Assembly: GCA_049515555.1 (NCBI GenBank)
Contig: JBEKTY010000146.1
Location: 1-21,226, forward strand
DNA length: 21,226 nucleotides
Direction: 5' to 3'
Origin: JBEKTY01 sp049515555
Lineage (GTDB): Bacteria > Planctomycetota > Planctomycetia > Pirellulales > Thermoguttaceae
A program made the position numbers and the translations under genes. A model generated the notes under the pieces. The model was not told where the DNA came from and ran no database searches. It was given only the letters and a program-made list of their open reading frames with translations. Position 1 is the stretch's first letter. The number at the start of each line of letters is the position of its first letter. Shown piece after piece: positions 6,385 through 14,421 of this stretch.

Positions 6385-7335
6385 TCAGCAACGCCTCGTC
6401 GTCTTGGCGTGGTAAATCTGAGCAATCTGTGCGCGCTGCGTTTCAAGAGTGTCGTACCAGTTCCGTAATTGTGCGATGTACTTGTCGGCCTCGTCTTGCG
6501 TCTTGGCACGGAAGAAGACGTGCCACTCGCGGGTCGTTTGACCCGTGCCGCGGAGAATAAAATCCAACAGGAAACTGGCCGTGGGCTGGGTGCCGCCGAC
6601 GACCTGGAAGCGGACGTCTGCCCGCTCGGCGATGGGGAACACCTCGGCCGTACCGACGACGAAGAAATCGTCCAGCGTCTTCCTGCCGCTGCCCTTGGCA
6701 GGCTTGAACGCTTCGAGTTGGCCTTCGATCGACTGCGAGCGGGCCTTGCGCTGCAAGACTTCGGCCGCCTTCGCGTTCTTGGCGCGGCCGAACTCCTTCC
6801 ACACGCGGATCGCGCCGGCCGGCTTAGCGGCCATGAAATCGGCCGCCTTCTCGGCCGCCTTCCGCAATCCCTGTTGGATCGGATAATCGACGATCGCCTT
6901 GTGCCCCTCCAGATCGATCGTGCCGATGACGAAGAAATCGCCGGCCTCTTTCTTGGCGCTGCCGGCGGGCTTCTGGGCGTCCAGCTTCTTTTGGGCCGAC
7001 TCCACCAGCTCCAGCCATTTCGCGTTGTGCACGGGGCCGGCATCCTCCGGGGAATAGTCGGCGCGATCCGTGTCGCCGGCCGGCGACCGCTGGGCGGGCT
7101 TCTTGACCGCACCGGGCAACGGCGACTGCTCGGCGGCTGGATCGGCCCCCAGTTTAATGTCCGGTGCCAGCGCGTCGTCCGTAACCCGGCCAGGGGCATG
7201 GGCCGGCCCCGAGCCGATCGCCAGCGGAGCCGGGTCGTCCACCTCGTTGCCGCCGCGGGCCGCCAGCACTCCCATCGCCAACACCAGCCAGCCGGACGTC
7301 ACCCCGGCCATCGAGATTCGGCAAAATGATTTCAT
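6385..7335 (-). CDS. exported protein of unknown function with internal duplication
   Basis: This 316-residue protein starts MKSFCRISMAGVTSGWLVLA, a likely signal peptide, with AGAGGAG 8 bases upstream; an in-frame start nine codons earlier lacks that spacing. After a Pro/Ala/Asp-rich linker (about residues 30-90) two similar modules follow. One has GDFFVIGTIDLEGHKAIVDY and the other DDFFVVGTAEVFPIAERADV, each preceded by a Lys/Ala-rich helical segment. The second continues into a domain ending WHVFFRAKTQDEADKY and a C-terminal helix. I do not recognise the family; it is probably a planctomycete-specific exported protein. A 65-base-scale nested palindrome element lies upstream, between it and rho. 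Confidence 0.72.
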   Translation of the reverse strand: MKSFCRISMAGVTSGWLVLAMGVLAARGGNEVDDPAPLAIGSGPAHAPGRVTDDALAPDIKLGADPAAEQSPLPGAVKKPAQRSPAGDTDRADYSPEDAGPVHNAKWLELVESAQKKLDAQKPAGSAKKEAGDFFVIGTIDLEGHKAIVDYPIQQGLRKAAEKAADFMAAKPAGAIRVWKEFGRAKNAKAAEVLQRKARSQSIEGQLEAFKPAKGSGRKTLDDFFVVGTAEVFPIAERADVRFQVVGGTQPTASFLLDFILRGTGQTTREWHVFFRAKTQDEADKYIAQLRNWYDTLETQRAQIAQIYHAKTTRRC

Positions 7336-7543
7336 CTGGTTCACTCCTCTGCCAGATTCCACCGTCTTACGCCTGCGCCACGCGCGTCCGGCGCATCAAG
7401 GACTATTATTCTAGCCGCAAGCAGTGGGCCACCGCAATCCCCCATTCGGGCCAATTCGGCGCCCAGTTGGGCCGGCGGCGCCTGGAATTGCCGCCCAACT
7501 CCTCAATCGCCCGCCGGCGAAGCACCAACCCGAACCGTTCGCC

Positions 7544-7637
7544 GATCGTTCGTAGTGACCGCATTCATGCGGTCCTCGGCCCGATCACAGTCTCCAGACC
7601 CGATAAATCGGGTCACTACGAGCCTCGGTGAACGATC
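7544..7637. repeat. nested palindromic element 3' of rho
   Basis: Outer arms GATCGTTC (7544-7551) and GAACGATC (7630-7637) enclose CGTAGTGACC (7551-7560) and GGTCACTACG (7611-7620). Inside sit two separate 18-base palindromes, GACCGCATTCATGCGGTC (7557-7574) and GACCCGATAAATCGGGTC (7597-7614). The element ends four bases from the rho stop codon and may serve as the transcription end structure for rho. Confidence 0.88.
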
Positions 7638-7641
7638 CCGG

Positions 7642-8928
7642 CTAGTCGGAGATTCTGGCCCCGGCGATCAGCTCGATAAATTCGCGGTTGGAGGGGAACT
7701 TGGCCAGTTTGGCCGTGAGCTGTTCCATGGCCTCGACGGGGTGCATGGTGGCCAGGGTCCGCCGCAACATGGTGACGGCGCGGAGGACTTCGGGCGGCAG
7801 GAGCTTTTCCTCGCGGCGGGTGCCCGACTGCGTGATGTCGATCGCCGGCCACACCCGCCGGTCGGCCAGGCGGCGGTCCAGCACCAGCTCCATGTTGCCG
7901 GTGCCCTTGAACTCCTGGAAGATCAGCTCGTCCATGCGGCTGCCGGTGTCGATCAGGGCGGTGCCGGCGATGGTCAAGGAGCCGCCCTCCTCGAAGAGCC
8001 GGGCGGTGGCGAACAACTTCTTGGGGATGTCCATGGCCTTGATGTCCACGCCGCCGCTCATCGTGCGGCCGGTGTTGCCGACCCACTTATTGAAGGCCCG
8101 GGCCAAGCGCGTGATCGAGTCCAGCAGCAGGACCACGTCTTTGCCCATCTCGGCCAGGCGCTTGCAACGCTCGATGACGAGCTGCGATAGCCGGACATGG
8201 CTCTCGATATCCCGGTCCAGGCTGCTGGCCACCACCTCGCCCTTGACGGCGCGGCGCATGTCGGTGACCTCCTCCGGCCGCTCGTCGATCAGCAGGACGA
8301 TCAGCTTGACGTCGGGAAAGTTGGTCGAGATGCCGAGGCTGATATGCTGCAAAAGGATGGTCTTGCCCGCGCGGGGCGGCGAGACGATCAGCGCCCGCTG
8401 GCCCTTGCCCAAGGGCGTCAGCAGGTCCATGACCCGCGTGGTCATGGGCTCGGGGCCGATTTCCAGGCGGAGCCAGGATTCCGGGTTGATGGGCGTGAGC
8501 TGATCGAAGCTCTTGACGTTCTTGTAGTCCTCCGGCGGCATGCCGTCGACGTCGAGGACCTCCCGCAGTCGCGGGCCTTGCTGCCGCCGCCCCGGCTGGA
8601 CCATGCCGTTGACGATCACGCCCTCGCGGAGCCCGAACTTGTCGATCATGCTCCCCGGCACGAACGGGTCGGTCAACTCGCGCATGTAGTTGTTCTTCGT
8701 GTCGCGGAGGAAGCCGTAGCCGTTGGGGTGCATTTCCAGGACTCCCCCGCCGGGCTCCAGGACGACCGGCTCGCCGTTATCGGGTGGGATCTCCTGGTTT
8801 CGCGCCGGGTCTGCTTCGTTATAAGAAGGTCGCATAGGCCGGTTCGAGCCGCGGTAGCCATTGGAGCCGCGGGGACCGTAACCTTGCGTACCACGGCCGC
8901 GAAGTCGGCCTCGTTTCTTTTTGGCCAT
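7642..8928 (-). CDS. rho: transcription termination factor Rho
   Basis: This 428-residue protein is Rho, the hexameric RNA-dependent ATPase that ends transcription. The RNA-binding cold-shock-like domain is seen in GVLEMHPNGYGFLRD (about 62-76). The ATPase core has Walker A in SPPRAGKT, Walker B in VVLLLDSITRLAR and the Rho-specific EEGGSLTIAGTALIDTGSRM and FKGTGNMELVLDRR. The usual N-terminal helical domain is replaced by a short basic Gly/Arg/Asn-rich segment (KKKRGRLRGRGTQGYGPRG, residues 3-21 and onward). I chose ATG at 8928 because AGGTGG lies 7 bases upstream; an in-frame GTG three codons earlier overlaps that site. It appears monocistronic, with a long leader. Confidence 0.97.
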   Translation of the reverse strand: MAKKKRGRLRGRGTQGYGPRGSNGYRGSNRPMRPSYNEADPARNQEIPPDNGEPVVLEPGGGVLEMHPNGYGFLRDTKNNYMRELTDPFVPGSMIDKFGLREGVIVNGMVQPGRRQQGPRLREVLDVDGMPPEDYKNVKSFDQLTPINPESWLRLEIGPEPMTTRVMDLLTPLGKGQRALIVSPPRAGKTILLQHISLGISTNFPDVKLIVLLIDERPEEVTDMRRAVKGEVVASSLDRDIESHVRLSQLVIERCKRLAEMGKDVVLLLDSITRLARAFNKWVGNTGRTMSGGVDIKAMDIPKKLFATARLFEEGGSLTIAGTALIDTGSRMDELIFQEFKGTGNMELVLDRRLADRRVWPAIDITQSGTRREEKLLPPEVLRAVTMLRRTLATMHPVEAMEQLTAKLAKFPSNREFIELIAGARISD

Positions 8929-9559
8929 ATTGCCCACCTAAGAGGAAACTCCTTCCGAATTCGGATCCGCCACGCCGCCGGATACTGCCGGGCGCCGCGG
9001 TCCAGAGGTGTCGAACTTCAAACTATTCGCCCGCCCCGCCAGGGCGGTTGCGCGTTTACACTCCGCACGGTTTGAAATGCCGCGAGCCGCGCCAAGCCGG
9101 TAAGCTTCGCGTCATTCCAGAGCGTTCACAGTATGTAGACTGGCATGGACCCCGTACGTGGGGCACACGGTCCTCAGAGGTATATTCTCGCCCTGCGGCA
9201 CACCGGCCGAGTCCTTAGCCGACCGCGCAAGCAATCGACCGACGGAACACAGGTCGAGAAGCGTTTCCCACACCCCCGTGAAAGAACCATCCCTTGTGCG
9301 GGGGGGCGGCTGTAAGACGCCAGATACGAACCCCAGCGGGTCCGCTACTGTGCAGAACTCAATGTCTACTTGTTATCTTAACGTTGTTTGCGTGCGTGTC
9401 AAGCCGCAAATTCGATGCTCGGCCGGAATTCTGTCGCGGCCCACCTAACCAACTGCCCAACCGGCTTGGCGACAGCATCTTTTTCCACCATTCGGTGAAC
9501 CTTGGCTTCCGATACTAGTGACAGTCGGCGTACTTGTTACAAACGTAAGGATACGTAAA
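8929..9559. other. gene-free divergent region between rho and the thioredoxin gene
   Basis: About 630 bases carry no credible gene on either strand. Both leaders should lie here: rho reading left and the thioredoxin gene reading right. A CCGCCC/GGGCGG hairpin (9031-9047) would fall in the rho leader. The right half (9180-9520) is less GC-rich than the surroundings, with no tRNA cloverleaf or repeat that I can see. A long untranslated rho leader, as used for Rho autoregulation elsewhere, is possible but unproven. Confidence 0.5.
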
Positions 9560-10639
9560 ATGGGCAAGCTGAGATGCGTGCTGATCGCCATTTTGTACGC
9601 GATGCTCATCCCAGCATGGGCCCACGCCCAGCAGACCATCCATTGGGAGGCATCGATTGATAGCGCCAAACGAGTTGCCGGTCAATCTAATCATCTGGTT
9701 GTGGCGATTTTCACGGCCCCGTGGTGCTCGGCGTGCCGGGCGCTAGAGACCGATATAGCTAGTCAGCCGGTGTGGATCTCGGCCCTGGAAGCCAATTATG
9801 TGCCCGTGAGACTCAACGTCGATTACTTCCAAGCCACCGCCCGGCAATACGGCATCACGGCCTTGCCGACCACGCTGATCCTTGCGCCAACGACTCAAGG
9901 AGAGGTGCTCGACACAATCCGGGGCCGGCTGCCGCCGGACCAGTACATCGGCCGGCTGAATCAGGTGGCTGCCGACGTGAAGCGACGCAACACGGCGGTT
10001 TACGCTCAGATTCCAGGTGCTCCAGCCGGCGGACCACCCGCCGCGAGCGCACTGCCGCCGGGTGCCGCCCCGGAGCAGGTGGCAGCACCACCTTCGGGCA
10101 GCTCGTCTCAGCCGGCCGGCGCAACGGCCCAGGCGGCAGCACCGGTTGCGGGGCCCTCATCACTGCCGGCGGGGCCATCGACGCCGGCAGCCACAGGGTC
10201 GCCGATGGCCGGTTCCGGCGCGGCGGCCGCAACTCCCGGATCGGCCCCGGCGGCTGCGGTCCCACCGCCCATCGGCCTGGATGGCTTCTGTCCCGTGCAA
10301 TTGGCCGAGAAGTCGGTCTGGAGTCCCGGCAACCGACGTTGGGGGGCCATCCATCGCGGCCGCACATACCTGTTTGCCGGTGCGGACGAGCAACGCCGAT
10401 TCCTGGCCGACCCCGACCGATATGCACCGGTGAATTCCGGCGACGACGTCGTGTTGACCTTGGAGCAGAACCGATCGGTGCCGGGCACTCGGATACACGG
10501 GGTGTCCTACGGCGGTCGGGTCTATCTGTTCGCCGATGAAGCCTCGCTGGATAAGTTCAGCAAGAACCCCAAGTATTACGCCGAGCGGGCAACACAACCG
10601 GCCGGGTCGGCGATGTCCGGCGGACCGCAAGTGCGGTGA
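9560..10639 (+). CDS. exported thioredoxin-fold protein with two YHS-like modules
   Basis: This 359-residue protein starts with a signal peptide, MGKLRCVLIAILYAML, cleaved probably after AHA (residue 23). A thioredoxin domain follows, with the redox motif APWCSACRALE (Cys56, Cys59) and the cis-proline loop ITALPTTL (Pro103). Residues about 150-245 form a Pro/Ala/Ser/Gly-rich linker. The C-terminal part has GFCPVQLAEKSVW and two similar modules, GRTYLFAGADEQRRFLADP and GRVYLFADEASLDKFSKNP, that resemble YHS domains, which elsewhere bind metals. The chosen ATG has AAGGA 8 bases upstream; an upstream in-frame start would spoil the signal peptide. A role in disulfide or metal-centre maintenance outside the cytoplasm is inferred. 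Confidence 0.85.
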   Translation: MGKLRCVLIAILYAMLIPAWAHAQQTIHWEASIDSAKRVAGQSNHLVVAIFTAPWCSACRALETDIASQPVWISALEANYVPVRLNVDYFQATARQYGITALPTTLILAPTTQGEVLDTIRGRLPPDQYIGRLNQVAADVKRRNTAVYAQIPGAPAGGPPAASALPPGAAPEQVAAPPSGSSSQPAGATAQAAAPVAGPSSLPAGPSTPAATGSPMAGSGAAAATPGSAPAAAVPPPIGLDGFCPVQLAEKSVWSPGNRRWGAIHRGRTYLFAGADEQRRFLADPDRYAPVNSGDDVVLTLEQNRSVPGTRIHGVSYGGRVYLFADEASLDKFSKNPKYYAERATQPAGSAMSGGPQVR

Positions 10640-10647
10640 TTCTTCCA

Positions 10648-10710
10648 ATGTATCCGGCACACTCCGTATGCCGCCTGCCGGCAGCGGCACACGGAGTGTG
10701 CCGGATACAT
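10648..10710. repeat. inverted repeat between convergent genes
   Basis: ATGTATCCGGCACACTCCGT at 10648 onward is repeated in reverse complement ending at 10710 (ACGGAGTGTGCCGGATACAT), with one mismatch in arms of 27 bases and a 9-base centre. It lies 8 bases after the thioredoxin gene and 31 bases beyond the end of the HEAT/TPR gene, so it could terminate both transcripts. No T-run is visible. Confidence 0.85.
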
Positions 10711-10741
10711 TTCAGGCGAGCGGAGGTTGATTCACCGGTGC

Positions 10742-11404
10742 CTACTGGTTGCCCTCGACCATCCTGGCCAGTCGCTCGGTCTGTGCGCGGACGCCTTGCA
10801 GCTCGGGGTTCAGCCGCAGGGCGCGGCGAAAGCTTTCCAGCGCCGCCAGCGGGTTGGCCAGTTCCAGGTAGGCCCGGCCCATGCCCACGGCGGCGATGAA
10901 ATGATAGGGATTCAGCTCCAGCGCGGCATGACAGTCGCGGATTGACTCGGCGAAATGGCCCAGGGCGTGATGGGCGTAGGCCCGCTGGCTCCACGCCTCG
11001 GCCAGGCCCGGACTGCGGACCAGCAGTTCACCGGCCACTTGCAGCACCTCCTGGAACTGCCGGGCGGCATTCAGGCGGGCCATTGCGGCGAGTTGGGAGC
11101 GGTCGGTTTCGTCGCCGGCCCGGGGCCAGACGCTGCGGATGGCGTTCTCGGCCAGGATTCGCACGGTCCGGTCCTTGTCGAGCAAGGCCCCGCCGAGGGC
11201 GGCGTTGGCCTGATAATCGCCGAGCAAACCCAGGGCCAGGACGGCGGCCCGGCGCACTTCGCGGCTGGGGTGCCCGGCGAGCCGCTCCAGGGTACCCGCC
11301 GCGTACCGCACAGAAACTTGGTTCGCGAAGGTGGCAGCCTCCCGACGAGCCAGGTATCCTTTATACAAGGCTAGCAATTCGGGTGGACGAGGCGATTGGC
11401 TCAC
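10742..11404 (-). CDS. HEAT-repeat and TPR protein
   Basis: This 220-residue soluble protein joins two helical repeat types. Residues about 30-95 look like HEAT repeats (LERLAGHPSREVRRAAVLAL, then ALLDKDRTVRILAENAIRSV). Residues about 105-215 contain tetratricopeptide repeats (AEAWSQRAYAHHALGHFAES, AAVGMGRAYLELANPLAALE). Such proteins usually act as protein-binding scaffolds; the partner is unknown. The start is GTG, supported by AGGAG 7 bases upstream. It is divergent from the exported secretin-N-like gene with a 69-base gap, so the two may share a regulatory region. Confidence 0.82.
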   Translation of the reverse strand: MSQSPRPPELLALYKGYLARREAATFANQVSVRYAAGTLERLAGHPSREVRRAAVLALGLLGDYQANAALGGALLDKDRTVRILAENAIRSVWPRAGDETDRSQLAAMARLNAARQFQEVLQVAGELLVRSPGLAEAWSQRAYAHHALGHFAESIRDCHAALELNPYHFIAAVGMGRAYLELANPLAALESFRRALRLNPELQGVRAQTERLARMVEGNQ

Positions 11405-11473
11405 TACGTTGCTCCTGGAACGGCCTGATTTGTTCTCTGTTGCTGAATTAGAACCCCTGCCACCGGGCGGCTA

Positions 11474-12520
11474 ATGTTCATTGTAACCACAGTTGGCGGT
11501 TCTTGTCGAAAAATCGTGCCGGTGCTGGCCGTTGCCGTGGCCGGTATGCTGGCGGTGGATCGGTCTGTGGCGGCGGAGGGGGGTGTAGCGTGGGCCACCG
11601 GCCCCGCCCTCCAGGAGCGACTCGACGCCAAACTGGACCTCATTTGGTCCGGGTCGGCCAACCCCTTGCAGGCCGCGCTGGCCAAACTCTCGCGGGCCGA
11701 GCGCGTGGCGGTGCTGCTGGATCGGCGGGTGGACCCGGATCAGAACGTGGCGATCAAGCTGGTCGCGGTCCCACTGGTTACGGCGCTGGGCGAGATCGCC
11801 CACAGTCGGCAACTGGGCGTGGCGATGCTGGGGCCGGTGGCGTATTTCGGGCCGCCCGAGGCGGCCGCCCGGCTGCCGCCCCTGTCGGCCCTGCGCGAGG
11901 AAGAGGTGCGGCGGCTTCGGCCGGCCACGGCCCGGCGGCTCCTGCTCCGCAAGCCCCTGGTGTGGCGGGATTATGCGGCGCCACGGGATGTGCTCGGGCA
12001 ATTGGCCGAACAGGGCGGGGTGGAACTGCTCGACCGGGAGCAGGTGCCCCACGACCTGTGGGCCGCCGCCGATCTGCCCGCCTTGCCCTGGGTCGATCGC
12101 GTCACGCTGATTGTCAACCAGTTCGACTTGACCTTCCAGGTGGCCGCCGACGGGCGGAGCGTGCGGCTGGTTCCGGTGCCCCAGGGCGTGGCGTCGAGTG
12201 CCGACGTGGCCGGCCCGCGACCGGCGCCGCGTGCCGAGCCGGCGGGCAATCGGCCGCCCCTCGCTGCCCGACTGCTTGTCACCCGACTTTCCGTGCGCGA
12301 GAAACCCTTGGCAGCGGTTCTGGAACAACTGGCCGTCAAGCTGAACTTCGAGCTCCGCCTGGATCGGCCGGCGCTGCGGGCGGCGGGCATCTCGCTCGAT
12401 CAGCGGGTCTCGCTGGAAGTGGAGAACGCCACCGTGGACGACGTACTGCGGGCCCTTCTGCGGACAACCCCCCTCACCTACCGCCGCCACGGCAACCTGG
12501 TCGAGGTCGTTCCCAGGTGA
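11474..12520 (+). CDS. exported protein with secretin/TonB N-terminal-like modules
   Basis: This 348-residue protein has a probable signal peptide (IVPVLAVAVAGMLAVDRSVA, residues 14-33). Two segments look like the short STN fold found at the N-terminus of secretins and TonB receptors: about residues 75-125 (AVLLDRRVDPDQNVAIKLVA) and the C-terminal 75 residues (LSVREKPLAAVLEQLAVKLN, then VSLEVENATVDDVLRALLRT). There is no secretin pore domain, so it is not itself a secretin. It may be an envelope adaptor. The upstream ribosome binding site is weak. Its end lies two bases from the end of the convergent zinc-ribbon gene. Function is unknown; the module likeness is judged by eye. Confidence 0.7.
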   Translation: MFIVTTVGGSCRKIVPVLAVAVAGMLAVDRSVAAEGGVAWATGPALQERLDAKLDLIWSGSANPLQAALAKLSRAERVAVLLDRRVDPDQNVAIKLVAVPLVTALGEIAHSRQLGVAMLGPVAYFGPPEAAARLPPLSALREEEVRRLRPATARRLLLRKPLVWRDYAAPRDVLGQLAEQGGVELLDREQVPHDLWAAADLPALPWVDRVTLIVNQFDLTFQVAADGRSVRLVPVPQGVASSADVAGPRPAPRAEPAGNRPPLAARLLVTRLSVREKPLAAVLEQLAVKLNFELRLDRPALRAAGISLDQRVSLEVENATVDDVLRALLRTTPLTYRRHGNLVEVVPR

Positions 12521-12522
12521 CG

Positions 12523-12975
12523 CTACTGCTTGGCCCTGCCCGGCGGCGACGGCGGCGCATTCAGCCGCGTGCCGCACCGCGGGCAATGGGTGAAGGCTAC
12601 CGAAGTCGTGCCCTTGCAGTGCGGACAGATGCTCTTTTGACGCTGAAGTATCGCGGCGCTCAGCAGGCTCATCGCCGACTCGTCCCCCGGCGCATCGTCG
12701 CGGGCCGGTTCCTGTGGAGCGGCCGGCACGGGCGTGGCCCGACTCTCGTCGGGCGATTCCGCCTCCGGCTCCTCGACCGGCGGCTTAGCGAACTTGGTCC
12801 CGGGGCCGAGCATGGCCAACACGTCGTCGTCTGAGACTTGCCCCGGATCGCCGATGTTCACCGGCATGGGCACTTGAATCCGGCAGCGGCAATGGGGGCA
12901 GAGGCCCGATTTCCCGGCGAACTCGTCCTTGACTCGCAGGTCGTGGCCGTTCGGGCAACGCACGGAGATGGCCAT
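12523..12975 (-). CDS. zinc-ribbon protein
   Basis: This 150-residue protein has two zinc-binding modules. The N-terminal one (VRCPNGHDLRV, then GLCPHCRCRIQVP) has the layout seen in many planctomycete proteins, with His or Cys pairs about 20 residues apart. The C-terminal one is a CPHC, then CPRCG ribbon (SICPHCKGTTSVAF, HCPRCGTRLNAP). The middle (about 40-105) is acidic and Pro/Ala-rich, likely disordered. AGGAGG lies 8 bases before the ATG, a strong ribosome binding site. It converges on the exported secretin-N-like gene with a 2-base gap. Its role is unknown. Confidence 0.78.
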   Translation of the reverse strand: MAISVRCPNGHDLRVKDEFAGKSGLCPHCRCRIQVPMPVNIGDPGQVSDDDVLAMLGPGTKFAKPPVEEPEAESPDESRATPVPAAPQEPARDDAPGDESAMSLLSAAILQRQKSICPHCKGTTSVAFTHCPRCGTRLNAPPSPPGRAKQ

Positions 12976-13351
12976 GATTCTCGCCTCCTGCGGCCCCGAG
13001 CCGCGCTCGACGCCACAACCGCCGGCCGCCGCGCCACCTGATCGACGGGCACGCCGGACATCGTCACGGACAATTCTACTATACCCCGCTGTGGTACTCT
13101 CTATTTTCTACCGGGCGATTATTTTCTCGTGGCTGGTCTGGCGCTAAGCAAATCTTGTCGCTGCTAGGTGGTGGGGGCGAGTCGGAGGGCCAAACTACCA
13201 CCCATTATCGGTTACCACCCGAAAAATGCAAGCAAGAACCGGCAGCCCGCAGGAAGTTCCCGGTCCCCATTTCCGCCCGCCCCTGGCCGGGCTATATTGA
13301 GCCTTCGGTATCCGTTCCTAGCATAGAAGGCGGCGCGCCGGGAGGGAATCC
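12976..13351. other. divergent intergenic region
   Basis: About 375 bases separate the zinc-ribbon gene (left) from the short-chain dehydrogenase gene (right). I see no gene, palindrome or tandem array. A TATATT at 13293-13298 could be a -10 box for the dehydrogenase, but no matching -35 is visible. Confidence 0.4.
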
Positions 13352-14131
13352 ATGGAAGCTGAGACGGTCTTGATTACCGGGGCGTCGGCGGGGATCGGCT
13401 GGGAACTGGCGAAGTGCTTCGCCGCCGATCGCAGTCGCTTGATTCTGGTCGCCCGTCGCCGGGAGCGCCTGGAGCAATTGGCCGCCGAGCTGCACGAGCA
13501 GCATGGCGTCGAGGTCCGCGCGCTGCCCGGCGACTTGAGCCGGCCGGAGACGCCCCAGGCCATCTTCGACCAGTTGGCCGCCGATGGCGTGGCGGTGGAC
13601 GTGCTGGTCAACAACGCGGGCTTCGGGGCCGTGGGAGCCGTGGCGAACCTGCCGCTGCGGCAGCAGTCGGAGATGATCCAGGTGAACGTCATGGCACTAT
13701 GGGAGTTGACGCGGTTGTTCCTGCCGGAGATGATCCGCCGCGGCCGCGGGGGGGTGCTCAACGTGGGCTCGACGGCCGCTTTTCAGCCGGGGCCCTACAT
13801 GGCCGTCTATTACGCCACGAAGGCCTTCGTTCTTTCCTTCACCGAGGCCCTGGCCGACGAGCTGGCCGGCGCCGGCCTCCGCGTGACGTGCCTCTGTCCC
13901 GGCCCCACCGTGACCGAGTTCGCCCGCGTGGCCCGGCTGGAGAAGGCCCTCCTGTTCCGGCTCGCTCCGATGAGCGGTCAGTCTGTGGCCCGCGCCGGCT
14001 ACCGCGGATTTCGACGCGGCAAGCCGCTGGTTGTCCCCGGGCTGGTCAACCGCCTGGGGACGGTCGCCGGCCGCCTGGCCCCCCGCTGGCTGCCGCGGAA
14101 AGTGGCCAAGACATTGCATTGGAGCGAATAA
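13352..14131 (+). CDS. short-chain dehydrogenase/reductase (SDR)
   Basis: This 259-residue protein is a classical SDR, an NAD(P)H-dependent oxidoreductase acting on carbonyl or hydroxyl groups. It has the cofactor loop TGASAGIG (residues 9-16), NNAG (87-90), the catalytic set Asn112, Ser140, Tyr153 and Lys157 (YYATK), and PGPTVTEF after strand six. Arg35-Arg37 after the second strand favour NADPH. The C-terminal region (FRRGKPLVVPGLVNRLGTVA) is like that of membrane-associated or lipid-acting SDRs; the substrate is unknown. GGAGGG lies about 6 bases before the ATG. It appears monocistronic and is followed directly by a degenerate palindromic repeat. Confidence 0.93.
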   Translation: MEAETVLITGASAGIGWELAKCFAADRSRLILVARRRERLEQLAAELHEQHGVEVRALPGDLSRPETPQAIFDQLAADGVAVDVLVNNAGFGAVGAVANLPLRQQSEMIQVNVMALWELTRLFLPEMIRRGRGGVLNVGSTAAFQPGPYMAVYYATKAFVLSFTEALADELAGAGLRVTCLCPGPTVTEFARVARLEKALLFRLAPMSGQSVARAGYRGFRRGKPLVVPGLVNRLGTVAGRLAPRWLPRKVAKTLHWSE

Positions 14132-14136
14132 GCCCT

Positions 14137-14180
14137 GGGGACGCTCACGATTTTCGTCCGCCGAAACAGGGGACTGTCTC
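14137..14180. repeat. degenerate copy of the 2629-2672 palindrome family
   Basis: GGGGAC at the left, ATTTTCGTCCG in the middle and GGGGACTGTCTCC at the right match the order and spacing of the palindrome inside subunit B. It starts 5 bases after the SDR stop codon and may act as its 3' structure. Confidence 0.65.
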
Positions 14181-14323
14181 CGAACCTTCGCCCCTTCCCC
14201 TGCTCCGTCGCGTAGCGACGAGTGACAACTTTGCATCAATGGAATAACACCCAACCGTTCCACCAATACCGGTTCTCCCCTACCAACCGACTATTACGCA
14301 GCCCAGCCGCCGGCTATTTCCGC

Positions 14324-14351
14324 CCTCGTCCCTCACCCCTCGTCCCTCGTC
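14324..14351. repeat. heptamer array, CCTCGTC type, 4 units
   Basis: Four tandem units (cctcgtc, cctcacc, cctcgtc, cctcgtc) lie just beyond the terminator of the first PEP-CTERM gene. The ATCCCCA arrays occupy the same position beside the other two PEP-CTERM genes. Confidence 0.75.
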
Positions 14352-14360
14352 CCGCCGCCC

Positions 14361-14392
14361 AACGAAAAGGGCCACCCCGAAGGATGGCCCTT
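14361..14392 (-). terminator. intrinsic terminator of PEP-CTERM gene 1
   Basis: On the minus strand AAGGGCCA and TGGCCCTT form an 8-base stem with a 10-base loop, followed by TTTTCGTT. The stem begins 30 bases after the stop codon. Near-identical hairpins follow the other two PEP-CTERM genes at exactly the same distance. Confidence 0.85.
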
Positions 14393-14421
14393 GATATCAA
14401 TCTCCAGTTTCGCGTCAGGCG

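Noticed and set aside
8935..8937. GTG three codons upstream as the rho start
   Set aside because: It overlaps the AGGTGG ribosome site that is well placed for the ATG at 8928.
9100..9500. Possible tRNA or small RNA gene upstream of the thioredoxin gene
   Set aside because: Short GGACC/GGTCC and CCCC/GGGG pairings exist, but I find no cloverleaf, CCA end or terminator.
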